Assembly (NCBI GenBank): GCA_003486705.1
Contig: DNGE01000133.1
Coordinates: forward strand, 1-5,402
DNA length: 5,402 bases
Source of the DNA: Bacillota bacterium
GTDB lineage: Bacteria > Bacillota_I > Bacilli_A > MOL361 > Turicibacteraceae
Direction of reading: 5' to 3'
Below the pieces are notes generated by a model. The model was not told the origin of the DNA. It searched no databases and saw only the letters and a list, made by a program, of their open reading frames with translations. How positions within the stretch are numbered: the first letter of the stretch is position 1; every line of letters starts with the position of its first letter. Positions 1 to 4,990 of this stretch are shown here, piece after piece. A program made the translations under genes and the position numbers.

Positions 1-30
1 GTTGATAAGTCCCACGTGTTCTATCTTCAT
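1..30 (-). CDS. Possible start of a VOC/glyoxalase-like protein (partial)
   Basis: An ATG at 30-28 on the minus strand opens a frame reading MKIEHVGLIN before the window ends. This resembles the first beta strand of many glyoxalase/VOC-superfamily proteins, which often begin MKIEHVxxxV. It lies downstream of the terminator at 113-141, so it would be a separate transcription unit. Only ten codons are visible and there is no good SD in front of the ATG. The call rests on one short motif and may be chance. The opposite strand is also open over 1-99, with no start. Confidence 0.25.
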   Translation of the reverse strand, partial: MKIEHVGLIN

Positions 31-112
31 TTTAGGATTTCTAATTGTCTTATGACTACCTTATCGGCATTTACGCAACGCTGCAACTCAGAAAGTTAAG
101 TTCTTATGAACC

Positions 113-141
113 TAAAAAAAAGTTCCGACTAGGAACTTTTT
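113..141 (-). terminator. Intrinsic terminator, possibly bidirectional
   Basis: A perfect 10-bp stem (117-126 with 132-141: AAAAAGTTCC / GGAACTTTTT) encloses a 5-nt loop. On the minus strand it is followed by an unbroken T run, the complement of the A run at 114-121. It begins exactly at the stop codon of the membrane-protein gene ending at 140, whose transcript it should end. The plus strand also ends in five T, so it could stop transcription from either side. Confidence 0.87.
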
Positions 142-448
142 ATATTAACGTCGACGTCACATAGCGATAAATTAAACTCCAAATACAAGCAAGCGTTAAA
201 CAAACAACAACATTTAGTTGCACATGAAACAGTTGAATATTTAAGTTTATAAAATAACTCAAACACCAACCTATCACAAAAGGAATGGCGATTATCAAAA
301 AGCAAATGACCCACTCACTTTTAATTTTCAACACATCTTTCAACAACATTTTAGGCATATCATACAAACGATAAAGGCCCAAAAACAAAAGCGTTAAACT
401 CAAAAGGACACCACACGGAATAACCGCAGTTTGCAAAAAATCAAACAT
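140..448 (-). CDS. Small three-helix membrane protein, function unknown
   Basis: This 102-residue protein starts MFDFLQTAVI. The start is set by the SD AAAGGAG at 457-463, 8 nt before the ATG at 448; the frame stays open 12 codons further to an ATG with no SD, so the longer form is unlikely. Three hydrophobic segments are visible at about residues 11-29, 46-67 and 78-97. A short basic loop (KMLLKDVLKIK) between the first two suggests that this loop is cytoplasmic. I see no signal peptide, catalytic motif or family signature. The gene lies 57 nt after the GNAT gene ending at 506 on the same strand and may be co-transcribed with it, but it also has a TATAAT at 483-488. The terminator at 113-141 overlaps its stop codon. 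The amino-acid composition is natural for a membrane protein, so I take the gene as real; I do not recognise it. Confidence 0.7.
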   Translation of the reverse strand: MFDFLQTAVIPCGVLLSLTLLFLGLYRLYDMPKMLLKDVLKIKSEWVICFLIIAIPFVIGWCLSYFINLNIQLFHVQLNVVVCLTLACIWSLIYRYVTSTLI

Positions 449-482
449 ACACCCATCTCCTTTAATGAACATCTTCCTATTC

Positions 483-488
483 ATTATA
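483..488 (-). promoter_or_regulatory. Candidate -10 box for the small membrane-protein gene
   Basis: The minus strand reads a consensus TATAAT here, 20 nt before the SD at 457-463. Transcription would start near 476 and leave a leader of about 28 nt. No convincing -35 lies 16-18 nt upstream (the nearest, TTGGCT, is 20 nt away). The match is suggestive only in this AT-rich gap. Confidence 0.35.
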
Positions 489-505
489 TGTTAAATGTCT
501 GCTTT

Positions 506-1030
506 TTAAGCCAAACGTCCTGTATAATCCTGTTTTTTTATTTCATAATGTACCGACGACTGTAATTGTCCTAATTGATTACGCCACGAATTCATGCGGA
601 TTGACACCTTTTTAAACCCAACCTTCTCATAAACATGTTGAGCACGCTTATTCTCCAAATTCGTATCAACGATCACTTTTTCAACACCTAGCTCCGCAAA
701 TAAATATTGAAGCAGTAAGTGTAGCGCCTCCGTACCATATCCTTTTTCTTGGAACGTAAAGACGCAAATTTTAATCCCGATATCAGCCACTTGATCATGA
801 ATTTTATAAATCATTTCACCAATTGCACATTGGTCCACCATCATGATAAGTCGTTTGCAAAACTCATCTTGTTGCTCAATTTTTTCAATAATCTCATCTA
901 CCGTTGTACCTAAACCGTTCGGAAAACCAGCATGTGCCATGACAGCACCATTATTCCACCATTGACAAAGCAGTGGTGCATCAAGCTGTGTTGCTTCCCG
1001 TATGAACAACTGATCCGTTCTTAATTGCAT
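506..1030 (-). CDS. GNAT-family N-acetyltransferase (RimJ/RimL-like)
   Basis: This 174-residue protein has the layout of an Acetyltransf_3 (RimJ/RimL-type) GNAT enzyme and should move an acetyl group from acetyl-CoA to an amine or protein N-terminus in the cytoplasm. Visible marks are the N-terminal FIREATQLDAPLLCQWWNN (residues 9-27), the segment MAHAGFPNGLG (31-41), GEMIYKI (71-77) and IGIKIC (84-89). The acetyl-CoA pyrophosphate-binding motif is QEKGYG (94-99). VDTNLENKRAQHVYEKVGF (121-139) is the motif-B region, with the usual tyrosine at 134. The length is normal and all motifs are intact, so it is probably active. The ATG at 1030 follows AGGGG at 1036-1040, 5 nt away. A TAAAAT at 1080-1085 could be its -10, but no good -35 is seen. 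The WW..GxVMAHAGFPNGLG subgroup is common in Bacillota; I know of no assigned substrate, so no gene symbol is given. The small membrane gene at 448 follows. Confidence 0.94.
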   Translation of the reverse strand: MQLRTDQLFIREATQLDAPLLCQWWNNGAVMAHAGFPNGLGTTVDEIIEKIEQQDEFCKRLIMMVDQCAIGEMIYKIHDQVADIGIKICVFTFQEKGYGTEALHLLLQYLFAELGVEKVIVDTNLENKRAQHVYEKVGFKKVSIRMNSWRNQLGQLQSSVHYEIKKQDYTGRLA

Positions 1031-1143
1031 TTGATCCCCTCGTTATCTCAAAATGATAGAACTTACTACCCACCCACTAATTTTATTCAACCCTTTGACT
1101 GGGAAAACTTCTGAAGTCGTCCTGTCAAACGTTTTGATTGGCA

Positions 1144-1395
1144 CTAAACAATGCATAACAAATGTTGAATCAACTCATACACTACATCGCTTACCGTAAT
1201 AGGATGTTTACGATTCAACGATCCACAAATTTTACCGCTATGACGTTTATCGTCATTTTCATAATTAGCTAATGAGTAAATGTATCTAAAATTATCAACT
1301 GGAATTCGTTCCTCTTCCACTAAATTGATTGACATATTGTAATTATAACCCAAAACCTCATCAAATTCGTGTTCGAAATAAGTTAACTTTCCACA
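1144..1395 (-). pseudogene. Open frame with protein-like composition; probable gene remnant
   Basis: The frame is open for 83 codons from 1395 to a TAG at 1144, with no credible start. The first available one is a TTG at 1353, only 2 nt after a GAGG, and an ATG follows at 1335 without an SD. The translation (KLTYFEHEFDEVLGYNYN, then SINLVEEERIPVDNFRYI, and finally KHPITVSDVVYEL) has the residue balance of a soluble protein C-terminus rather than of random AT-rich DNA. I do not recognise the family. Two further minus-strand fragments in other frames lie just upstream (1361-1498 and 1446-1595). Together they could be a frameshifted gene of about 150 codons. It could also be a real small protein starting at TTG or ATG. 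Confidence 0.35.
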
Positions 1396-1674
1396 TCATA
1401 TAAAATAAATAGTTAAGAAGCGTATCGGATTTGTATTTCCTTGCTCTACGAATAAAGATAACAACTACATATAACCACTTCGTGATTTTTCCATTTGGTT
1501 ATCAAAAACTCATTTTCAAAAGGCAGCACCACATCTATGACTGTCTTAGTCAGTTGAACTGACATCATTTGGCTTAACTTAACAAACACTTCAAATCACA
1601 TGTTTATAAATGTTAAATTCATACAGTTATATCGTTTCACCAACCCAATGACTATTTATCTTTTATTTCTATTT
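1396..1674. other. Region without an intact gene; possible decayed coding DNA
   Basis: No reading frame here has both a reasonable length and an SD. On the minus strand a frame opens at 1595 and ends in TAG at 1446; from its first ATG (1568) it gives 40 residues starting MMSVQLTKTVID. A second frame opens at 1498 and ends in TGA at 1361, with a hydrophobic run (WLYVVVIFI) followed by RRARKYK. They overlap each other, and the second overlaps the frame ending at 1144, as a gene broken by frameshifts would. A perfect 15-nt palindrome, GTCAGTTGAACTGAC, is at 1549-1563. I see no terminator for the acetyltransferase gene ending at 1675 and no clear promoter. Confidence 0.4.
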
Positions 1675-2109
1675 TTAATACTCTAAAACCATGACATGTG
1701 CTTTTCCAAAGACTTGACCTGTAAATTTAAAACCAAACCTTTTATATAAATAGACCGCTGATTTATTATCTAAGCTCACATCTAAAAATATCTGATGCTT
1801 ACTTTCGTCTGCTTGTATTCTCTCAATCAACTGGGATAATGCCGCTTTTCCCACACCTGAATTTTGGTATTGCTCATCCACCATCATGCGATAAATCCAA
1901 TACTCTTGATCATCCACATCTAAACAATACATCAAAAAACCAACTAATATTTCATCGTCGTATATTGCAAGTGGCTGACACTCAGGCTGAACTTTTGCTT
2001 GTCCAAGTGATATTGCATTTGATAAGACATAATCTTCTTGAATATCACTCACTTTTAAATCTATAACTTCCCAGAAATTATCTTTATTTACTTCTTTTAA
2101 AGAAATCAT
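1675..2109 (-). CDS. GNAT acetyltransferase of the spermidine/spermine (BltD/PaiA-like) type
   Basis: This 144-residue single-domain GNAT has the outline of bacterial diamine/spermidine acetyltransferases such as Bacillus BltD. These acetylate polyamines with acetyl-CoA in the cytoplasm and so lower the free polyamine pool. Visible marks are an N-terminal LKEVNKDNFWEVIDLKV (residues 4-20), then SLGQAK..PECQPLAIYDDEILVGFLMY (34-61). YWIYRMMVDEQYQNSGVGKAAL (70-91) is motif A, with Q82-N-S-G-V-G87. Motif B is DNKSAVYLYKRFGF (114-127), with Y122 in the place of the usual catalytic tyrosine. Motif A carries serine where most relatives have lysine or arginine before the first glycine. Length and motifs are complete, so it is probably active; the exact amine is inferred from family resemblance. 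GAGGGGG at 2117-2123 sits 7 nt before the ATG. A hairpin and a short arginine-rich frame lie just upstream, probably on the same transcript. Confidence 0.93.
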   Translation of the reverse strand: MISLKEVNKDNFWEVIDLKVSDIQEDYVLSNAISLGQAKVQPECQPLAIYDDEILVGFLMYCLDVDDQEYWIYRMMVDEQYQNSGVGKAALSQLIERIQADESKHQIFLDVSLDNKSAVYLYKRFGFKFTGQVFGKAHVMVLEY

Positions 2110-2132
2110 TTCAATGCCCCCTCACTAACCGC

Positions 2133-2166
2133 ATCGAAGAAGGTTAATCGTTACGCCTTCTTCGAT
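2133..2166 (-). promoter_or_regulatory. Leader hairpin before the polyamine-type acetyltransferase
   Basis: Positions 2133-2143 and 2156-2166 form a perfect 11-bp stem (ATCGAAGAAGG / CCTTCTTCGAT) with a 12-nt loop. Neither strand has a T run after it, so it is not a standard terminator. On the minus strand it ends 9 nt before the acetyltransferase SD (2117-2123). Its 5' arm is the end of a 25-codon reading frame, and the TAA of that frame (2146-2144) is in the loop next to the 3' arm. If the 5' arm were occupied by a ribosome, the freed CCTTC (2143-2139) could pair with GAGGG of the SD (2123-2119). The regulatory role is inferred. Confidence 0.6.
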
Positions 2167-2221
2167 TTCTAAAATGATTAATAATGCATTCAATTGCAAC
2201 ATAGAGATTAAATTTCCCCAC
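2144..2221 (-). CDS. 25-codon arginine-rich small ORF, candidate leader peptide
   Basis: A GTG at 2221 follows an excellent SD, AGGAGG at 2229-2234, by 7 nt. It opens a frame that reads MGKFNLYVAIECIINHF followed by RNRRRRND and stops at TAA (2146-2144). An in-frame ATG at 2227 is only 1 nt from the SD and is less likely. The peptide has a short hydrophobic stretch (residues 4-14) and then five arginines in six residues (18, 20-23), four of them consecutive, encoded by CGA, AGA, AGG and CGT. The SD and the promoter at 2263-2271 suggest it is translated. It could be a regulatory leader for the acetyltransferase 34 nt downstream, or an independent small membrane-active peptide. I do not recognise the sequence, and a frame this short can arise by chance; the SD is the main support. 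Confidence 0.45.
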   Translation of the reverse strand: MGKFNLYVAIECIINHFRNRRRRND

Positions 2222-2262
2222 AAACATCCCTCCTGATTTTAGCCTTTCTGTATAAATACCAT

Positions 2263-2271
2263 ATTATAGCA
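2263..2271 (-). promoter_or_regulatory. Extended -10 promoter for the small ORF and acetyltransferase
   Basis: The minus strand reads TGCTATAAT, a full extended -10 (TGn plus consensus TATAAT). There is no good -35 at 17 nt, which extended -10 promoters can do without. Transcription would start near 2256, about 35 nt before the GTG at 2221, and would cover the small ORF, the hairpin and the acetyltransferase gene. Confidence 0.55.
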
Positions 2272-2302
2272 ATGTTTTCAACACTTTCGCCTAAACCTGA
2301 CA

Positions 2303-2330
2303 TTGTTTACATTAAATATGCATTAAACAA
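2303..2330. repeat. AT-rich inverted repeat between two transcription units
   Basis: TTGTTTA (2303-2309) and TAAACAA (2324-2330) are perfect inverted arms around 14 nt. The repeat lies 13 nt past the stop of the membrane-protein operon (2344) and about 32 nt upstream of the extended -10 at 2263-2271. It lacks a T run, so it is a weak terminator at best. It could instead be an operator. The interior also holds ATTAAA twice. Confidence 0.35.
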
Positions 2331-2343
2331 CGTAAAAATAACA

Positions 2344-2637
2344 TCACTTGATGTCTATTTTACATTCTTCCACTTCAACATCAATCACTTCATCTCGCTC
2401 ACTTGTGCCGTATGTATACGCCTTCTTCCCGACAGAACACGTCACGCTCCCCTTCCCCGTTAACTTCACAAACAAGATCACAAGCGGAATAGTAAATAAA
2501 AGAATTACGACAAAAATCAAGACTCCAATTATACTAATTGCAGCAACGCCTAATGCAGCAACAACAATAAAAAAGGTAAATATAATCGTTGCAATGGCAA
2601 TCAAGAGTCCCACAATAAATTTTAATACTTGCCACAT
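2344..2637 (-). CDS. Small two-helix membrane protein, last gene of the membrane operon
   Basis: The 97-residue product (from ATG at 2637) starts MWQVLKFIVG. It has a hydrophobic stretch over residues 7-58, long enough for two membrane helices that meet near residues 30-33. A charged tail of about 38 residues (60-97) follows, rich in Glu and Asp at the end (RDEVIDVEVEECKIDIK). Start choice: a GTG at 2649 opens the same frame, but the SD-like AAAGG lies only 1 nt before it, so the ATG, with that SD 13 nt upstream, is preferred; both are imperfect. The gene follows the 242-residue membrane protein by 63 nt on the same strand, and I see no terminator between them, so it is probably the third gene of that operon. 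I do not recognise a family. The exact start is unsure, the protein itself less so. Confidence 0.75.
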   Translation of the reverse strand: MWQVLKFIVGLLIAIATIIFTFFIVVAALGVAAISIIGVLIFVVILLFTIPLVILFVKLTGKGSVTCSVGKKAYTYGTSERDEVIDVEVEECKIDIK

Positions 2638-2700
2638 AAATTTAATCACACCTTTCTATTTTAGTTGGCTTATATCAAAGCCTATAAATTTAGCCATACC

Positions 2701-3429
2701 TTAATAATATAAGGCAGCTAGCAGCAATAATAGGCCCAAAACAATACAGAATATAACGCAAATGCGTTGAACAATCATATAAAAGTCTGTTGGTTCAGGG
2801 TCTTCTACCGTAAACATGTATCTCAATTTAAAGAAAAACATCGGGTACAAATATTCAAGCACACCACTAACCGTTAAAATAAGTCCCACAAAGAATAACT
2901 CAAACACACCTCTAATGGTGCTTTGATTCGTAGCGAATTCTAAAACTGAAACAAGTGGCACACGATAATCTTTATTAAATATCGCTTGGTCTGCTACGTG
3001 AAATTGTGGGCTCTCCCAATATAAGTCGTTATCGTTTAATAGTAAAAATCCACCTTCTAAAACGTAAGTTCCGGTAAATAATATAGCCCCTGTTTCATCT
3101 TTAATCGATTGAACACTAATCTGATTGTTACGATTCTGATACTGTACTGTATAAGATTGATAAAGCTTATTTGGTAAATAAAACTCGACTAAAGTTTCTG
3201 AGTTATGACTTTTAATTTTTGAAACACTGACCGTGATTTCACCTTCAGAACTAGTGCCTATATAATTATATCCCTGTGCTGTTTCAACCCGTTTTAAAAA
3301 GGTATCTTCATACTTGATTCCAACCATTGTAAACGTCTGACCATACCAAAGAAGCACGCCAAGTCCTAAAATGATTAGTACTATTTGTAACGCGCGGTGC
3401 TTCAAAATAAATTCACGAATTTTTTTCAT
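2701..3429 (-). CDS. Membrane protein with exported domain and DUF6199-like C-terminus (paralogue 2)
   Basis: This 242-residue protein has a basic N-terminus, a first membrane helix (about residues 13-32), a domain of about 140 residues predicted outside the cell (33-174), a second helix (176-196), a conserved segment FFFKLRYMFTVEDPEPTDFY (198-217) and a last helix (222-241). The segment with DPEPTDFY between two helices resembles DUF6199-type short membrane domains; I assign that from memory of the pattern. It matches the upstream 231-residue protein along its length: the KYEDTFLKR start of the outer domain, the GEITVSV strand, SIKDETGAIL, and the C-terminal loop. The outer domain looks beta-rich, with no catalytic motif. 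The ATG at 3429 follows AAAGGGGG (3436-3443) by 6 nt. It starts 18 nt after its paralogue ends, so the two are co-transcribed. Function unknown. Confidence 0.92.
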   Translation of the reverse strand: MKKIREFILKHRALQIVLIILGLGVLLWYGQTFTMVGIKYEDTFLKRVETAQGYNYIGTSSEGEITVSVSKIKSHNSETLVEFYLPNKLYQSYTVQYQNRNNQISVQSIKDETGAILFTGTYVLEGGFLLLNDNDLYWESPQFHVADQAIFNKDYRVPLVSVLEFATNQSTIRGVFELFFVGLILTVSGVLEYLYPMFFFKLRYMFTVEDPEPTDFYMIVQRICVIFCIVLGLLLLLAALYY

Positions 3430-3447
3430 GACTTGCCCCCTTTAAAT

Positions 3448-4143
3448 CTAGATTAATAAAGCTAAGGTTAAACATATCACACCTGCACTAAGTCCAATTA
3501 TGATTCCAATTTTTTGACACCACATATAAAAATCTGTTGGTTCGGGGTCGCGAACATCAAACATATATTTCAACTTAAAGAAAAACAGTGGATTCACCGT
3601 CTCAATAATGCCACCGATTAATAACATTACCCCTATAATGAGAAAAACCGGGTTTCCGCGTAACGTATCATGTTGCATGGTCGCAAAATCTCCAATTATA
3701 TAATAGGGAACGGTGTAGTTTGTTGGAAACGGATCGACATATCCTACTTCAGTAGACATTTGAAACATTGACGGGGCTTCAAGAATTTGGTTTTTTTCAT
3801 CCTTTATTTCATTAATATAAAATTCTCGATTAGCTAATGGCGTAAAACTCACCTCGTAGGTTTGATCAATCTGTCTTGGCAACTCAAATCGCACTTGGTT
3901 TACTTTTGTGCCCTCACTAAAAATAGGTGTTACGGTAATGCGATACTCACCGTAATAGTCAGAACCCGTATATGAAGTCATCCCATTTTTGACATGCCTA
4001 CTTAAAAACGTCTCATTAAATTTAGCGCCAGGTGTGAAAAATAATAATAAATAATAGGCTACACTTAAGATGGCAAAGATGATGAGTGTCACTTTAAGTG
4101 GTTTGTTTTGTTTAATGACATGTCGAATCTTTTCTAGTTTCAT
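3448..4143 (-). CDS. Membrane protein with exported domain and DUF6199-like C-terminus (paralogue 1)
   Basis: This 231-residue protein is the first gene of the membrane operon. It has a lysine/arginine-rich N-terminus, a membrane helix at about residues 18-38, a likely extracellular domain (39-164), a second helix (166-186), the conserved loop FFFKLKYMFDVRDPEPTDFY (187-206) and a final helix (212-231). By the positive-inside rule the DPEPTDFY loop is cytoplasmic. Shared marks with the next gene are KFNETFLSR (41-49), GEYRITV (65-71), RFELP (85-89), EIKDEKNQIL (112-121) and the whole C-terminal third, so the pair arose by tandem duplication. Identity is clearly lower in the outer domain than in the loop. 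GAGGGGG at 4152-4158 lies 8 nt before the ATG at 4143. The only promoter candidate is weak (4245-4274). I know no function for this family; a role in sensing or envelope assembly would be a guess. Confidence 0.92.
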   Translation of the reverse strand: MKLEKIRHVIKQNKPLKVTLIIFAILSVAYYLLLFFTPGAKFNETFLSRHVKNGMTSYTGSDYYGEYRITVTPIFSEGTKVNQVRFELPRQIDQTYEVSFTPLANREFYINEIKDEKNQILEAPSMFQMSTEVGYVDPFPTNYTVPYYIIGDFATMQHDTLRGNPVFLIIGVMLLIGGIIETVNPLFFFKLKYMFDVRDPEPTDFYMWCQKIGIIIGLSAGVICLTLALLI

Positions 4144-4244
4144 TGCATGTTCCCCCTCTAACTGATTACGACCCTCCCTATTTTCTAGTGTAAGTTGAGA
4201 GCCTTTCTAATAAATGGTTCTTTCACTGTTGAATTCGTTAAATC

Positions 4245-4274
4245 GTTGTACGCTAGAACTTTGCGATATGTAAA
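4245..4274 (-). promoter_or_regulatory. Weak promoter candidate for the membrane operon
   Basis: On the minus strand TTTACA (4274-4269) and TACAAC (4250-4245) are spaced by 18 nt, matching the consensus at 5 and 4 of 6 positions. Start of transcription would be near 4238, leaving a leader of about 95 nt to the ATG at 4143. It overlaps the broken end of the hydrolase pseudogene. Nothing better is visible in 4144-4280. Confidence 0.22.
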
Positions 4275-4280
4275 CTCACT

Positions 4281-4715
4281 CTAACTTTTAAGCAACGTTT
4301 CTAATGAAAAATCACGCGTATGAATTTTTGAATATTTCAATAAGCTATCACCTGTATGTTTTATGACTAATGCTGCATTTTGTGGTGCAGTCTTACCTTT
4401 TGATAAATAAGTTATCACGACGCCAATATTTAAAACTTTTGGTTCGTCTTGAAAAGACTTTACATAATAACTTTCTTCCTCTACCGCTTCACCTAGCCAT
4501 TGTTGACGTTTTAACTCATATTTTTCATCAAACGAATTATTACATGCCACATGAAACGGTGGTTCATAGCCACTCGATCACATTTTTAGAAAAAGAACGT
4601 GATCAGCACCGAGAGCTTTTGATTCTTTCATATAATCCAATCCTAGTTCCAAATTCTTTACTGTCTCCTTTGGTACATTCTTATGTTGAATTAATGCAAC
4701 TTTTAAATGATACCT
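4281..4715 (-). pseudogene. Carbon-nitrogen hydrolase (nitrilase superfamily), inactivated and truncated
   Basis: The reading frame from 4715 down begins YHLKVALIQHKNVPKETV and matches the N-terminal half of a carbon-nitrogen hydrolase, a family of about 280 residues that cleaves amide or nitrile bonds with a Glu-Lys-Cys triad. Counting codon 1 at 4715-4713: codon 1 is AGG where an ATG is expected, exactly 9 nt after a good SD (AAAGGTGG, 4725-4732). The catalytic motif, normally LFPEMW, reads LFLKM then TGA (codons 41-46), so the glutamate at 44 is lysine and the tryptophan is a stop. The frame continues unchanged with SSGYEPPFHVACNN (47-60), NIGVVITYLSKGKTAPQNAA (96-115) and LLKYSKIHTRDFS (125-137), which keeps the catalytic-type lysine (130). 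A TAG follows at 4283-4281. The half with the catalytic cysteine is absent. A remnant promoter with extended -10 (TGTTAAAAT, 4758-4766) may survive. All named changes but the end loss are single-base. No frameshift is needed. Confidence 0.88.
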
Positions 4716-4851
4716 GTCTAACAACCACCTTTGGTAAACAAACCTAACGTTACCCATATTTTAACATTTGTAACTAATAATTGCTATTAAACATATCTTA
4801 ATCGCAATATTTCCTAATATACGACATTTCCTTGTTTCTCTTTCATCTATT

Positions 4852-4907
4852 AGGTCAAATGACGTCATATAAAAAGATGGTGTGACCTCATTTCGTTATC
4901 ATGATAA
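4852..4907. repeat. Cluster of palindromes upstream of the lipoprotein gene
   Basis: AGGTCA (4852-4857) and TGACCT (4883-4888) are inverted arms. Between them lies the perfect 8-nt palindrome TGACGTCA (4860-4867). Just after them is a perfect 12-nt palindrome, TTATCATGATAA (4896-4907), 29 nt before the -35 of the lipoprotein promoter. The position suits an operator. The sequence does not match the Fur or PerR boxes I know. Some of this may be chance in AT-rich DNA. Confidence 0.3.
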
Positions 4908-4936
4908 TTTATTCATCTCGCATATTGTATTAGTAA

Positions 4937-4965
4937 TTGTTTAAGCCAATAGCCAACATTATAAT
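4937..4965 (+). promoter_or_regulatory. Promoter of the lipoprotein gene
   Basis: TTGTTT (4937-4942) and a consensus TATAAT (4960-4965) are separated by 17 nt. Transcription would start near 4972, only a few bases before the SD AAGGGGG at 4976-4982, giving a very short leader of about 19 nt. Confidence 0.6.
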
Positions 4966-4990
4966 AATAGTATCCAAGGGGGAATTCACT

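Noticed and set aside
129..314. A 61-codon minus-strand frame overlapping the three-helix membrane gene.
   Set aside because: It overlaps a gene with an ideal SD in another frame, has no SD of its own, and runs into the terminator stem.
1100..1128. A perfect TTGACA on the minus strand (1128-1123) upstream of the GNAT gene at 1030.
   Set aside because: The position 17 nt downstream reads TTCCCA, not a -10, and no TATAAT-like box lies at 16-19 nt spacing.
2133..2166. The 11-bp hairpin read as an intrinsic terminator.
   Set aside because: Neither strand has a T run after the stem, and on the minus strand it is followed at once by the SD and start of the acetyltransferase gene.
2659..2700. A 13-codon minus-strand frame, MAKFIGFDISQLK, directly after the stop of the 242-residue protein.
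   Set aside because: Its AAGG is only 1 nt from the ATG, it is very short, and it has no marks of a known small protein. It is most likely spacer between two operon genes.
2348..2704. A 118-codon plus-strand open frame over the small membrane gene.
   Set aside because: It is the antisense shadow of a hydrophobic protein. It has no SD and a composition rich in Ser, Thr, Ile and Asn, typical of such shadows.
4370..4747. A 125-codon plus-strand open frame.
   Set aside because: It is antisense to the carbon-nitrogen hydrolase remnant, whose minus-strand translation is unmistakable. Its composition is that of a shadow frame and no SD precedes it.
4761..4868. A 35-codon minus-strand frame starting MTSFDLIDERETRKC with a hydrophobic end.
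   Set aside because: It has no SD within range of its ATG (the nearest GAGGT is 17 nt away), and its stop lies in the -10 of the pseudogene promoter. It is probably chance.
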